Positions 1 through 13,693 of a stretch of DNA of 64,000 nt are shown in pieces (the first letter of the stretch is position 1; every line of letters starts with the position of its first letter). Source of the stretch: Euwallacea fornicatus (Eukaryota; Arthropoda; Insecta; Coleoptera; Curculionidae). Under the pieces are notes generated by a model that worked only from the letters and a program-made list of their open reading frames with translations, did no database searches and was not told the DNA's origin. Position numbers and translations under genes: made by a program. The stretch lies in the NCBI RefSeq assembly GCF_040115645.1, contig NW_027096015.1:186001-250000 (forward strand). The letters run 5' to 3'.

Positions 1-498
1 GAGATTTTGAAGATGTCACAATACCTCATGATTGCATCTTGTTGAATTTCCAAGAAAAATAGTACTTTATGTCTTCAACACACAACTTTTTTGACTTTTC
101 AAACTGTGAAGCTCGATAACTTCGGCAAATGAGTACCAAATTTGTTAAACAAAGTGTCCAATTAATCAGCTCGACGAGATGTTGAAGATGTCACAACACC
201 TCATGATTGCATCTTGTTGAATTTCCAAGAAAAATAGTACTTTATGTGTTCAACACACAACTTTTTTGACTTTTCAAACTGTGAAGCTCTATAACTTCGG
301 CAAATGAGTATCAAATTTGTTAAACAAAGTGTCTAATTAATTAGCTCGACGAGATTTTGAAGATGTCATAACACATCATGATTACATCTTGTTGAATTTC
401 CAAGAAAAATAGTACTTTATGTGTTCAACACACAACTTTTTTGACTTTTCAAACTGTGAAGCTCGATAACTTCGGCAAATGAGTATCAAATTTGTTAA
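1..498 (+). repeat. Segmental duplication a, copy 1 (pair at 1931-2428)
   Basis: Bases 1-498 read the same as 1931-2428. Shared rare markers include ACAATACCTC with GTCTTCAAC in the first monomer, GAGATGTTG with CTCTATAAC in the second, and GTCATAACAC with GATTACATC in the third. The offset is 1930 bp, or 11 monomers including five 176-bp ones. The copies diverge from the AAAG/AAAC site onward. The true left edge may lie outside the window. Confidence 0.85.
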
Positions 499-1226
499 AG
501 AAAGTGTCCAATTAATCAGCTCGGCGAGATTTTGAAGATGTCACAACACATCATGATTGCATCTTGTTGCATTTCCAAGAAAAATAGTACTTTAGGTGCT
601 CAAAGACACAACATTTTTGACTTTTCAAACTGTGAAGCTCGATAACTTCGGCAAATGAGTATCAAATTTGTTAAACAAAGTGTCCAATTAATCAGCTCGA
701 CGAGATTTTGAAGATGTCACAACACATCATGCTTGCATGATGTTCAATTTCCAAGAAAAATAGTACTTTATGTGTTCAACACACAACTTTTTTGACTTTT
801 CAAACTTTGAAGCTCGATAACTTCGGCAAATGAGGACCAAATTGGTTAAACAAAGTGTCCAATTAATCAGCTCGACGAGATCATTAAGATGTCACAACAA
901 ATCATCATTGCATCTTGTTGAATTTCCAAGAAAAATAGTACTTTATGTGTTCAACACACAACTTTTTTGACTTTTCAAACTTTGAAGCTCGATAACTTCG
1001 GCAAATGAGCATCAAATTAGTTAAAGAAAGTGTCCAATTAATCAGCTCGACGAGATTTTGAAGATGTCACAACACCTCATGATTGCATCTTGTTGAATTT
1101 CCAAGAAAAATAGTACTTTATGTGTTCAACACACAACTTTTTTGACTTTTCAAACTTTGAAGCTCGATAACTTCGGCAAATGAGCATCAAATTAGTTAAA
1201 GAAAGTGTCCAATTAATCAGCTCGAC

Positions 1227-1930
1227 GAGATTTTGAAGATGTCACAACACATCATGATTGCATCTTGATGAATTTCCAAGACAAATAGTACTTTATGTGC
1301 TCAAACACACAACATTTGTGACTTTTCAAACTGTGAAGCTCGATAACTTCGGCAAATGAGTATCAAATTTGTTAAAGAAAGTGTCCAATTAATCAGCTCG
1401 GCGAGATTTTGAAGATGTCTCAACACATCATAATTGCATGATGTTGAATTTCAAAGAAAAATAGTACTTTAAGTGCTCAAACACACAACTTTTGAGACTT
1501 TTCAAAATTTGAAGCTCGATAACATCGGCAAATGAGTACCAAATTTGTTAAACAAAGTGTCCAATTAATCAGCTCGACGAGATTTTGAAGATGTCACAAC
1601 ACATCATGATTGCATCTTGTTGAATTTCCAAGAAAAATAGTACTTTATGTGCTCAAACACACAACTTTTTTGACTTTTCAAACTTTGAAGCTCGATGACT
1701 TCGGCAAATGAGGACAAAATTGGTTAAACAAAGTGTCCAATTAATCAGCTCGACGAGATCATTAAGATGTCACAACAAATCATCATTGCATCTTGTTGAA
1801 TTTCCAAGAAAAATAGTACTTTAAGTGCTCAAACACATAACTTTTGAGACTTTTCAAAATTTGAAATTCGATAACTTCGGCAAGTGAGTATCACATTTGT
1901 TAAAGAAAGTGTCCAATTAATCAGCTCGAC
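1227..1930 (+). repeat. Segmental duplication b, copy 1 (pair at 3332-4035)
   Basis: A 704-bp, four-monomer segment shared with 3332-4035 at an offset of 2105 bp. Ordered markers: CTTGATGAATTTCCAAGAC with ACATTTGTGAC; TCTCAACACATCATAATT with TTTCAAAG; CTCGATGAC with GAGGACAAAATTGG; GAGATCATTAAG with CAAGTGAGTATCAC. One visible difference is GAGTACC at about 1536 against GAGCACC in the partner. Confidence 0.85.
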
Positions 1931-2428
1931 GAGATTTTGAAGATGTCACAATACCTCATGATTGCATCTTGTTGAATTTCCAAGAAAAATAGTACTTTAT
2001 GTCTTCAACACACAACTTTTTTGACTTTTCAAACTGTGAAGCTCGATAACTTCGGCAAATGAGTACCAAATTTGTTAAACAAAGTGTCCAATTAATCAGC
2101 TCGACGAGATGTTGAAGATGTCACAACACCTCATGATTGCATCTTGTTGAATTTCCAAGAAAAATAGTACTTTATGTGTTCAACACACAACTTTTTTGAC
2201 TTTTCAAACTGTGAAGCTCTATAACTTCGGCAAATGAGTATCAAATTTGTTAAACAAAGTGTCTAATTAATTAGCTCGACGAGATTTTGAAGATGTCATA
2301 ACACATCATGATTACATCTTGTTGAATTTCCAAGAAAAATAGTACTTTATGTGTTCAACACACAACTTTTTTGACTTTTCAAACTGTGAAGCTCGATAAC
2401 TTCGGCAAATGAGTATCAAATTTGTTAA
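1931..2428 (+). repeat. Segmental duplication a, copy 2
   Basis: Partner of 1-498, with the same ordered rare markers (ATACCTC, GAGATGTTG, CTCTATAAC, GATTACATC). After this point the copy runs into a local dimer expansion instead of continuing as copy 1 does. Confidence 0.85.
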
Positions 2429-2455
2429 ACAAAGTGTCTAATTAATTAGCTCGAC

Positions 2456-3155
2456 GAGATTTTGAAGATGTCATAACACATCATGATTACATCTTGTTGA
2501 ATTTCCAAGGAAAATAGTACTTTATGTGTTCAACACACAACTTTTTTGACTTTTCAAACTGTGAAGCTCGATAACTTCGGCAAATGAGTATCAAATTTGT
2601 TAAACAAAGTGTCCAATTAATCAGCTCGACGAGATTTTGAAGATGTCACAACACCTCATGATTGCATCTTGTTGAATTTCCAAGAAAAATAGTACTTTAT
2701 GTGTTCAACACACAACTTTTTTGACTTTTCAAACTGTGAAGCTCTATAACTTCGGCAAATGAGTATCAAATTTGTTAAACAAAGTGTCTAATTAATTAGC
2801 TCGACGAGATTTTGAAGATGTCATAACACATCATGATTACATCTTGTTGAATTTCCAAGGAAAATAGTACTTTATGTGTTCAACACACAACTTTTTTGAC
2901 TTTTCAAACTGTGAAGCTCGATAACTTCGGCAAATGAGTATCAAATTTGTTAAACAAAGTGTCCAATTAATCAGCTCGACGAGATTTTGAAGATGTCACA
3001 ACACCTCATGATTGCATCTTGTTGAATTTCCAAGAAAAATAGTACTTTATGTGTTCAACACACAACTTTTTTGACTTTTCAAACTGTGAAGCTCGATAAC
3101 TTCGGCAAATGAGTATCAAATTTGTTAAAGAAAGTGTCCAATTAATCAGCTCGAC
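2456..3155 (+). repeat. Local tandem dimer (two 350-bp copies)
   Basis: The dimer at 2456-2805 is repeated at 2806-3155. Its first monomer carries GTCATAACAC, GATTACATC and the rare CCAAGGAAAATAG; its second carries ACACCTC. The second monomers differ at a few sites (CTCTATAAC and GTCTAATTAATTAG in the first copy, CTCGATAAC and the AAAG allele in the second), so the repeat is not exact. Confidence 0.75.
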
Positions 3156-3331
3156 GAGATTTTGAAGATGTCACAACACATCATGATTGCATCTTGATGA
3201 ATTTCCAAGACAAATAGTACTTTATGTGCTCAAACACACAACATTTGTGACTTTTCAAACTTTGAAGCTCGATAACTTCGGCAAATGAGGTCCAACTTTG
3301 TTAAACAAAGTGTCAAATTAATCAGCTCGAC

Positions 3332-4035
3332 GAGATTTTGAAGATGTCACAACACATCATGATTGCATCTTGATGAATTTCCAAGACAAATAGTACTTTA
3401 TGTGCTCAAACACACAACATTTGTGACTTTTCAAACTGTGAAGCTCGATAACTTCGGCAAATGAGTATCAAATTTGTTAAAGAAAGTGTCCAATTAATCA
3501 GCTCGGCGAGATTTTGAAGATGTCTCAACACATCATAATTGCATGATGTTGAATTTCAAAGAAAAATAGTACTTTAAGTGCTCAAACACACAACTTTTGA
3601 GACTTTTCAAAATTTGAAGCTCGATAACATCGGCAAATGAGCACCAAATTTGTTAAACAAAGTGTCCAATTAATCAGCTCGACGAGATTTTGAAGATGTC
3701 ACAACACATCATGATTGCATCTTGTTGAATTTCCAAGAAAAATAGTACTTTATGTGCTCAAACACACAACTTTTTTGACTTTTCAAACTTTGAAGCTCGA
3801 TGACTTCGGCAAATGAGGACAAAATTGGTTAAACAAAGTGTCCAATTAATCAGCTCGACGAGATCATTAAGATGTCACAACAAATCATCATTGCATCTTG
3901 TTGAATTTCCAAGAAAAATAGTACTTTAAGTGCTCAAACACATAACTTTTGAGACTTTTCAAAATTTGAAATTCGATAACTTCGGCAAGTGAGTATCACA
4001 TTTGTTAAAGAAAGTGTCCAATTAATCAGCTCGAC
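3332..4035 (+). repeat. Segmental duplication b, copy 2
   Basis: Partner of 1227-1930, with the same four-monomer order. On the right, copy 1 is followed by an ATACCTC monomer and this copy by a CATGAAGTTC monomer, so the right breakpoint sits at or near 4036. Confidence 0.85.
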
Positions 4036-4386
4036 GAGATTTTGAAGATGTCACAACACATCATGATTGCATGAAGTTCAATTTCCAAGAAAAATAGTAC
4101 TTTATGTGTTCAACACACAACTTTTTTGACTTTTCAAACTGTGAAGCTCGATAACTTCGGCAAATGAGGACAAAATTGGTTAAACAAAGTGTCCAATTAA
4201 TCAGCTCGACGAGATCATTAAGATGTCACAACAAATCATCATTGCATCTTGTTGAATTTCCAAGAAAAATAGTACTTTAAGTGCTCAAACACACAACTTT
4301 TTTGACTTTTCAAACTGTGAAGCTCGATAACTTCGGCAAATGAGTACCAAATTTGTTAAACAAAGTGTCCAATTAATCAGCTCGAC

Positions 4387-5614
4387 GAGATTTTGAAGAT
4401 GTCACAACACCTCATGATTGCATCTTGTTGAATTTCCAAGAAAAATAGTACTTTATGTGTTCAACACACAACTTTTTTGACTTTTCAAACTGTGAAGCTC
4501 GATAACTTCGGCAAATGAGTATCAAATTTGTTAAACGAAGTGTAAAATTAATCAGCTCGACGAGATTTTGAAGATGTCACAACACATCATGATTGCATCT
4601 TGTTGAATTTCCAAGAAAAATAGTACTTTATGTGTTCAACACACAACTTTTTTGACTTTTCAAACTGTGAAGCTCGATAACTTCGGCAAATGAGTACCAA
4701 ATTTGTTAAACAAAGTGTCCAATTAATCAGCTCGACGAGATTTTGAAGATGTCACAACACATCATGATTGCATCTTGTTGAATTTCCAAGAAAAATAGTA
4801 CTTTATGTGTTCAACACACAACTTTTTTGACATTTCAAACTTTGAAGCTCGATAACTTCGGCAAATGATGACCAAATGTGTTAAACAAAGTGTCCAAATT
4901 AATCAGCTCGACGAGATTTTGAAGATGTCACAACACATCATGATTGCATCTTGTTGCATTTCCAAGAAAAATAGTACTTTATGTGCTCAAAGACACAACT
5001 TTTTTGACTTTTCAAACTTTGAAGCTCGATAACTTCGGCAAATGAGCATCAAATTAGTTAAAGAAAGTGTCCAATTAATCAGCTCGACGAGATTTTGAAG
5101 ATGTCACAACACCTCATGATTGCATCTTGTTGAATTTCCAAGAAAAATAGTACTTTATGTGTTCAACACACAACTTTTTTGACTTTTCAAACTGTGAAGC
5201 TCGATAACTTCGGCAAATGAGTATCAAATTTGTTAAACGAAGTGTAAAATTAATCAGCTCGACGAGATTTTGAAGATGTCACAACACATCATGATTGCAT
5301 CTTGTTGAATTTCCAAGAAAAATAGTACTTTATGTGTTCAACACACAACTTTTTTGACTTTTCAAACTGTGAAGCTCGATAACTTCGGCAAATGAGTACC
5401 AAATTTGTTAAACAAAGTGTCCAATTAATCAGCTCGACGAGATTTTGAAGATGTCACAACACATCATGATTGCATCTTGTTGAATTTCCAAGAAAAATAG
5501 TACTTTATGTGTTCAACACACAACTTTTTTGACATTTCAAACTTTGAAGCTCGATAACTTCGGCAAATGATGACCAAATGTGTTAAACAAAGTGTCCAAA
5601 TTAATCAGCTCGAC
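4387..5614 (+). repeat. Segmental duplication c: 702-bp offset repeat
   Basis: 4387-4912 recurs at 5089-5614. The diagnostic string AAACGAAGTGTAAAATTAATC at the end of the first monomer of each copy is, as far as I can see, found nowhere else. The third monomer of each copy has GACATTTC, GATGACCAAATGTG and the one-base insertion CCAAATTAATC. The offset is four monomers plus two bases. Confidence 0.85.
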
Positions 5615-7722
5615 GAGATTTTGAAGATGTCACAACACCTCATGATTGCATCTTGTTGAATTTCCAAGAAAAATAGTACTTTATGTGTTCAACACACAAC
5701 TTTTTTGACTTTTCAAACTGTGAAGCTCGATAACTTTGGCAAATGAGTATCAAATTTGTTAAACAAAGTGTCCAATTAATCAGCTCGACGAGATTTTGAA
5801 GATGTCACAACACCTCATGATTGCATCTTGTTGAATTTCCAAGAAAAATAGTACTTTATGTGTTCAACACACAACTTTTTTGACTTTTCAAACTGTGAAG
5901 CTCGATAACTTTGGCAAATGAGTATCAAATTTGTTAAAGAAAGTGTCCAATTAATCAGCTCGACGAGATTTTGAAGATGTCACAACACATCATGATTGCA
6001 TCTTGTTGCATTTCCAAGAAAAATAGTACTTTATGTGCTCAAAGACACAACTTTTTTGACTTTTCAAACTTTGAAGCTCGATAACTTCGGCAAATGAGTA
6101 TCAAATTTGTTAAAGAAAGTGTCCAATTAATCAGCTCGGCGAGATTTTGAAGATGTCTCAACACATCATAATTGCATGATGTTGAATTTCAAAGAAAAAT
6201 AGTACTTTAAGTGCTCAAACACATAACTTTGGAGACTTTTCAAAATTTGAAGTTCGATAACTTCGGCAAGTGAATATCAAATTTGTTAAAGAAAGTGTCC
6301 AATTAATCAGCTCGACGAGATTTTGAAGATGTCACAACACATCATGATTGCATCTTGTTGAATTTCCAAGAAAAATAGTACTTTATGTGCTCAAACACAC
6401 AACTTTTTTGACTTTTCAAACTTTGAAGCTCGATGACTTCGGCAAATGAGGACAAAATTGGTTAAACAAAGTGTCCAATTAATCAGCTCGACGAGATCAT
6501 TAAGATGTCACAACAAATCATCATTGCATCTTGTTGAATTTCCAAGAAAAATAGTACTTTAAGTGCTCAAACACATAACTTTTGAGTCTTTTCAAAATTT
6601 GAAGTTCGATAACTTCGGCAAATGAGGACAAAATTGGTTAAACAAAGTGTCCAATTAATCAGCTCGACAAGATCATTAAGATGTTACAACAAATCATGAT
6701 TGCATCTTGTTGAATTTCCAAGAAAAATAGTACTTTATGTGTTCAACACACAACTTTTTTGACATTTCAAACTTTGAAGCTCGATAACTTCGGCAAATGA
6801 TGACCAAATGTGTTAAACAAAGTGTCCAAATTAATCAGCTCGACGAGATTTTGAAGATGTCACAACACATCATGATTGCATCTTGTTGCATTTCCAAGAA
6901 AAATAGTACTTTAGGTGCTCAAAGACACAACTTTTTTGACTTTTCAAACTTTGAAGCTCGATAAATTCGGCAAATGAGCATCAAATTAGTTAAAGAAAGT
7001 GTCCAATTAATCAGCTCGACGAGATTTTGAAGATGTCACAACACATCATGCTTGCATGATGTTCAATTTCCAAGAAAAATAGTACTTTAGGTGCTCAAAG
7101 ACACAACTTTTTTGACTTTTCAAACTGTGAAGCTCGATAACTTCGGCAAATGAGTATCAAATTTGTTAAACAAAGTGTCCAATTAATCAGCTCGACGAGA
7201 TTTTGAAGATGTCACAACACATCATGATTGCATGATGTTCAATTTCCAAGAAAAATAGTACTTTATGTGTTCAACACACAACTTTTTTGACTTTTCAAAC
7301 TTTGAAGCTCGATAACTTCCGCAAATGAGTATCAAATTTGTTAAAGAAATTGTCCAATTAATCAGCTCGACGAGATTTTGAAGATGTCACAACACATCAT
7401 GCTTGCATGATGTTCAATTTCCAAGAAAAATAGTACTTTATGTGTTCAACACACAACTTTTTTGACTTTTCAAACTTTGAAGCTCGATAACTTCGGCAAA
7501 TGAGGACAAAATTGGTTAAACAAAGTGTCCAATTAATCAGCTCGACGAAATCATTAAGATGTTACAACAAATCATGATTGCATCTTGTTGAATTTCCATG
7601 AAAAATAGTACATTATGTGTTCAACACACAACTTTTTTGACATTTCAAACTTTGAAGCTCGATAACTTCGGCAAATGATGACCAAATGTGTTAAACAAAG
7701 TGTCCAAATTAATCAGCTCGAC
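5615..7722 (+). repeat. Segmental duplication d, copy 1 (pair at 10005-12289)
   Basis: The 12-monomer order here recurs at 10005-12289. From 5615 the offset is 4390 bp (25 monomers); from 6317 it is 4566 bp (26 monomers), so the partner has one extra monomer. Shared markers include CTTTGGC twice in succession, GCTCAAAGACAC, AACTTTGGAGAC with CAAGTGAATATC, CGACAAGATC, GATAAATTCGGC and CTTCCGC. The copies part where 7723 reads GATTGCATCTTG and 12294 reads GCTTGCATGATG. Confidence 0.8.
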
Positions 7723-8073
7723 GAGATTTTGAAGATGTCACAACACATCATGATTGCATCTTGTTGCATTTCCAAGAAAAATAGTACTTTATGTGTTCAA
7801 CACACAACTTTTTTGACTTTTCAAACTTTGAAGCTCGATAACTTCGGCAAATGAGGACAAAATTGGTTAAACAAAGTGTCCAATTAATCAGCTCGACGAA
7901 ATCATTAAGATGTTACAACAAATCATGATTGCATCTTGTTGAATTTCCATGAAAAATAGTACATTATGTGTTCAACACACAACTTTTTTGACATTTCAAA
8001 CTTTGAAGCTCGATAACTTCGGCAAATGATGACCAAATGTGTTAAACAAAGTGTCCAAATTAATCAGCTCGAC

Positions 8074-9127
8074 GAGATTTTGAAGATGTCACAACACATC
8101 ATGATTGCATCTTGTTGCATTTCCAAGAAAAATAGTACTTTAGGTGCTCAAAGACACAACATTTTTGACTTTTCAAACTGTGAAGCTCGATAACTTCGGC
8201 AAATGAGTATCAAATTTGTTAAACAAAGTGTCCAATTAATCAGCTCGACGAGATTTTGAAGATGTCACAACACATCATGCTTGCATGATGTTCAATTTCC
8301 AAGAAAAATAGTACTTTATGTGTTCAACACACAACTTTTTTGACTTTTCAAACTTTGAAGCTCGATAACTTCGGCAAATGAGGACAAAATTGGTTAAACA
8401 AAGTGTCCAATTAATCAGCTCGACGAAATCATTAAGATGTTACAACAAATCATGATTGCATCTTGTTGAATTTCCATGAAAAATAGTACATTATGTGTTC
8501 AACACACAACTTTTTTGACATTTCAAACTTTGAAGCTCGATAACTTCGGCAAATGATGACCAAATGTGTTAAACAAAGTGTCCAAATTAATCAGCTCGAC
8601 GAGATTTTGAAGATGTCACAACACATCATGATTGCATCTTGTTGCATTTCCAAGAAAAATAGTACTTTAGGTGCTCAAAGACACAACATTTTTGACTTTT
8701 CAAACTGTGAAGCTCGATAACTTCGGCAAATGAGTATCAAATTTGTTAAACAAAGTGTCCAATTAATCAGCTCGACGAGATTTTGAAGATGTCACAACAC
8801 ATCATGCTTGCATGATGTTCAATTTCCAAGAAAAATAGTACTTTATGTGTTCAACACACAACTTTTTTGACTTTTCAAACTTTGAAGCTCGATAACTTCG
8901 GCAAATGAGGACAAAATTGGTTAAACAAAGTGTCCAATTAATCAGCTCGACGAGATCATTAAGATGTCACAACACATCATGATTGCATCTTGTTGAATTT
9001 CCAAGAAAAATAGTACTTTATGTGTTCAACACACAACTTTTTTGACATTTCAAACTTTGAAGCTCGATAACTTCGGCAAATGATGACCAAATGTGTTAAA
9101 CAAAGTGTCCAAATTAATCAGCTCGAC
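8074..9127 (+). repeat. Tandem trimer, two 527-bp copies
   Basis: 8074-8600 and 8601-9127 share the order GCATTTCC with ACATTTTTGAC; CATGCTTGCATG with GAGGACAAAATTGG; and a CATTAAGATG monomer with GACATTTC and GATGACCAAATGTG. The third monomer differs between copies: GAAATCATT, TTACAAC and CCATGAAAAATAG in the first, GAGATCATT, TCACAAC and CCAAGAAAAATAG in the second. Similar GAAATCATT monomers begin at 7547 and 7898, so this is part of a wider local expansion. Confidence 0.75.
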
Positions 9128-10004
9128 GAGATTTTGAAGATGTCACAACACATCATGATTGCATCTTGTTGCATTTCCAAGAAAAATAGTACTTTAGGTG
9201 CTCAAAGACACAACTTTTTTGACTTTTCAAACTTTGAAGCTCGATAACTTCGGCAAATGAGTATCAAATTTGTTAAACAAAGTGTCCAATTAATCAGCTC
9301 GACGAGATTTTGAAGATGTCACAACACCTCATGATTGCATCTTGTTGAATTTCCAAGAAAAATAGTACTTTATGTGTTCAACACACAACTTTTTTGACTT
9401 TTCAAACTGTGAAGCTCGATAACTTCGGCAAATGAGTATCAAATTTGTTAAACAAAGTGTCCAATTAATCAGCTCGACGAGATTTTGAAGATGTCACAAC
9501 ACCTCATGATTGCATCTTGTTGAATTTCCAAGAAAAATAGTACTTTATGTGTTCAACACACAACTTTTTTGACTTTTCAAACTGTGAAGCTCGATAACTT
9601 CGGCAAATGAGTATCAAATTTGTTAAAGAAAGTGTCCAATTAATCAGCTCGACGAGATTTTGAAGATGTCACAACACATCATGATTGCATGAAGTTCAAT
9701 TTCCAAGAAAAATAGTACTTTATGTGCTCAAAGACACAACTTTTTTGACTTTTCAAACTTTGAAGCTCGATAACTTCGGCAAATGAGGACCAAATGTGTT
9801 AAACTAAGTGTCCAATTAATCAGCTCGACGAGATTTTGAAGATGTCACAACACATCATGATTGCATCTTGTTGCATTTCCAAGAAAAATAGTACTTTATG
9901 TGTTCAACACACAACTTTTTTGACTTTTCAAACTGTGAAGCTCGATAACTTCGGCAAATGAGCATCAAATTAGTTAAAGAAAGTGTCCAATTAATCAGCT
10001 CGAC

Positions 10005-12289
10005 GAGATTTTGAAGATGTCACAACACCTCATGATTGCATCTTGTTGAATTTCCAAGAAAAATAGTACTTTATGTGTTCAACACACAACTTTTTTGACT
10101 TTTCAAACTGTGAAGCTCGATAACTTTGGCAAATGAGTATCAAATTTGTTAAACAAAGTGTCCAATTAATCAGCTCGACGAGATTTTGAAGATGTCACAA
10201 CACCTCATGATTGCATCTTGTTGAATTTCCAAGAAAAATAGTACTTTATGTGTTCAACACACAACTTTTTTGACTTTTCAAACTGTGAAGCTCGATAACT
10301 TTGGCAAATGAGTATCAAATTTGTTAAAGAAAGTGTCCAATTAATCAGCTCGACGAGATTTTGAAGATGTCACAACACATCATGATTGCATCTTGTTGCA
10401 TTTCCAAGAAAAATAGTACTTTATGTGCTCAAAGACACAACTTTTTTGACTTTTCAAACTTTGAAGCTCGATAACTTCGGCAAATGAGTATCAAATTTGT
10501 TAAAGAAAGTGTCCAATTAATCAGCTCGGCGAGATTTTGAAGATGTCTCAACACATCATGATTGCATCTTGTTGAATTTCCAAGAAAAATAGTACTTTAT
10601 GTGCTCAAACACACAACTTTTTTGACTTTTCAAACTTTGAAGCTCGATGACTTCGGCAAATGAGGACAAAATTGGTTAAACAAAGTGTCCAATTAATCAG
10701 CTCGACGAGATCATTAAGATGTCACAACAAATCATCATTGCATCTTGTTGAATTTCCAAGAAAAATAGTACTTTAAGTGCTCAAACACATAACTTTGGAG
10801 ACTTTTCAAAATTTGAAGTTCGATAACTTCGGCAAGTGAATATCAAATTTGTTAAAGAAAGTGTCCAATTAATCAGCTCGACGAGATTTTGAAGATGTCA
10901 CAACACATCATGATTGCATCTTGTTGAATTTCCAAGAAAAATAGTACTTTATGTGCTCAAACACACAACTTTTTTGACTTTTCAAACTTTGAAGCTCGAT
11001 GACTTCGGCAAATGAGGACAAAATTGGTTAAACAAAGTGTCCAATTAATCAGCTCGACGAGATCATTAAGATGTCACAACAAATCATCATTGCATCTTGT
11101 TGAATTTCCAAGAAAAATAGTACTTTAAGTGCTCAAACACATAACTTTTGAGTCTTTTCAAAATTTGAAGTTCGGTAACTTCGGCAAATGAGGACAAAAT
11201 TGGTTAAACAAAGTGTCCAATTAATCAGCTCGACAAGATCATTAAGATGTTACAACAAATCATGATTGCATCTTGTTGAATTTCCAAGAAAAATAGTACT
11301 TTATGTGTTCAACACACAACTTTTTTGACATTTCAAACTTTGAAGCTCGATAACTTCGGCAAATGATGACCAAATGTGTTAAACAAAGTGTCCAAATTAA
11401 TCAGCTCGACGAGATTTTGAAGATGTCACAACACATCATGATTGCATCTTGTTGCATTTCCAAGAAAAATAGTACTTTAGGTGCTCAAAGACACAACTTT
11501 TTTGACTTTTCAAACTTTGAAGCTCGATAAATTCGGCAAATGAGCATCAAATTAGTTAAAGAAAGTGTCCAATTAATCAGCTCGACGAGATTTTGAAGAT
11601 GTCACAACACATCATGCTTGCATGATGTTCAATTTCCAAGAAAAATAGTACTTTAGGTGCTCAAAGACACAACTTTTTTGACTTTTCAAACTGTGAAGCT
11701 CGATAACTTCGGCAAATGAGTATCAAATTTGTTAAACAAAGTGTCCAATTAATCAGCTCGACGAGATTTTGAAGATGTCACAACACATCATGATTGCATG
11801 ATGTTCAATTTCCAAGAAAAATAGTACTTTATGTGTTCAACACACAACTTTTTTGACTTTTCAAACTTTGAAGCTCGATAACTTCCGCAAATGAGTATCA
11901 AATTTGTTAAAGAAATTGTCCAATTAATCAGCTCGACGAGATTTTGAAGATGTCACAACACATCATGCTTGCATGATGTTCAATTTCCAAGAAAAATAGT
12001 ACTTTATGTGTTCAACACACAACTTTTTTGACTTTTCAAACTTTGAAGCTCGATAACTTCGGCAAATGAGGACAAAATTGGTTAAACAAAGTGTCCAATT
12101 AATCAGCTCGACGAAATCATTAAGATGTTACAACAAATCATGATTGCATCTTGTTGAATTTCCATGAAAAATAGTACATTATGTGTTCAACACACAACTT
12201 TTTTGACATTTCAAACTTTGAAGCTCGATAACTTCGGCAAATGATGACCAAATGTGTTAAACAAAGTGTCCAAATTAATCAGCTCGACG
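10005..12289 (+). repeat. Segmental duplication d, copy 2, with a one-monomer insertion
   Basis: Partner of 5615-7722. The extra material lies at about 10531-10882: the TCTCAACAC monomer here switches mid-monomer to CATGATTGCATCTTG with CTCGATGAC, followed by a GAGATCATT monomer that carries the AACTTTGGAGAC and AAGTGAATATC half found at 6141 in copy 1. It looks like an unequal exchange that split one monomer type and inserted a monomer's length between the halves. Confidence 0.75.
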
Positions 12290-13017
12290 AGATTTTGAAG
12301 ATGTCACAACACATCATGCTTGCATGATGTTCAATTTCCAAGAAAAATAGTACTTTAGGTGCTCAAAGACACAACTTTTTTGACTTTTCAAACTGTGAAG
12401 CTCGATAACTTCGGCAAATGAGTATCAAATTTGTTAAAGAAAGTGTCCAATTATTCAGCTCGGCGAGATTTTGAAGATGTCACAACACATCATGATTGCA
12501 TCTTGTTGCATTTCCAAGAAAAATAGTACTTTAGGTGCTCAAAGACACAACATTTTTGACTTTTCAAACTGTGAAGCTCGATAACTTCGGCAAATGAGTA
12601 TCAAATTTGTTAAACAAAGTGTCCAATTAATCAGCTCGACGAGATTTTGAAGATGTCACAACACATCATGCTTGCATGATGTTCAATTTCCAAGAAAAAT
12701 ACTACTTTATGTGTTCAACACACAACTTTTTTGACTTTTCAAACTTTGAAGCTCGATAACTTCGGCAAATGAGGACAAAATTGGTTAAACAAAGTGTCCA
12801 ATTAATCAGCTCGACGAGATCATTAAGATGTTACAACAAATCATCATTGCATCTTGTTGAATTTCCAAGAAAAATAGTACTTTAAATGCTCAAACACATA
12901 ACTTTTGAGACTTTTCAAAATTTGAAGTTCGATAACTTCGGCAAGTGAGTATCAAATTTGTTAAACAAAGTGTCCAATTAATCAGCTCGACGAGATTTTG
13001 AAGATGTCACAACACAT
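11587..13017 (+). repeat. Segmental duplication e, copy 1 (pair at 15274-16880)
   Basis: 11587-12293 matches 15274-15980 (offset 3687, 21 monomers) and 12465-13017 matches about 16327-16880 (offset 3862, 22 monomers), so the partner has one extra monomer near 16155. Shared rare markers: CTTCCGC with AAAGAAATTG; GAAATCATT; CAATTATTCAG; the substitution ATACTACTT in place of ATAGTACTT; TTTAAATGCTC. This segment overlaps duplication d, so the block has duplicated at least twice. Confidence 0.8.
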
Positions 13018-13693
13018 CATGATTGCATCTTGTTGAATTTCCAAGAAAAATAGTACTTTATGTGTTCAACACACAACTTTTTTGACTTTTCAAACTGTGA
13101 AGCTCGATAACTTCGGCAAATGAGTACCAAATTTGTTAAACAAAGTGTCCAATTAATCAGCTCGACGAGATTTTGAAGATGTCACAACACATCATGATTG
13201 CATCTTGTTGAATTTCCATGAAAAATAGTACATTATGTGTTCAACACACAACTTTTTTGACATTTCAAACTTTGAAGCTCGATAACTTCGGCAAATGATG
13301 ACCAAATGTGTTAAACAAAGTGTCCAAATTAATCAGCTCGACGAGATTTTGAAGATGTCACAACACATCATGATTGCATCTTGTTGCATTTCCAAGAAAA
13401 ATAGTACTTTAGGTGCTCAAAGACACAACTTTTTTGACTTTTCAAACTTTGAAGCTCGATAACTTCGGCAAATGAGCATCAAATTAGTTAAAGAAAGTGT
13501 CCAATTAATCAGCTCGACGAGATTTTGAAGATGTCACAACACATCATGCTTGCATGATGTTCAATTTCCAAGAAAAATAGTACTTTATGTGTTCAACACA
13601 CAACTTTTTTGACTTTTCAAACTTTGAAGCTCGATAACTTCGGCAAATGAGGACCAAATTGGTTAAACAAAGTGTCCAATTAATCAGCTCGAC

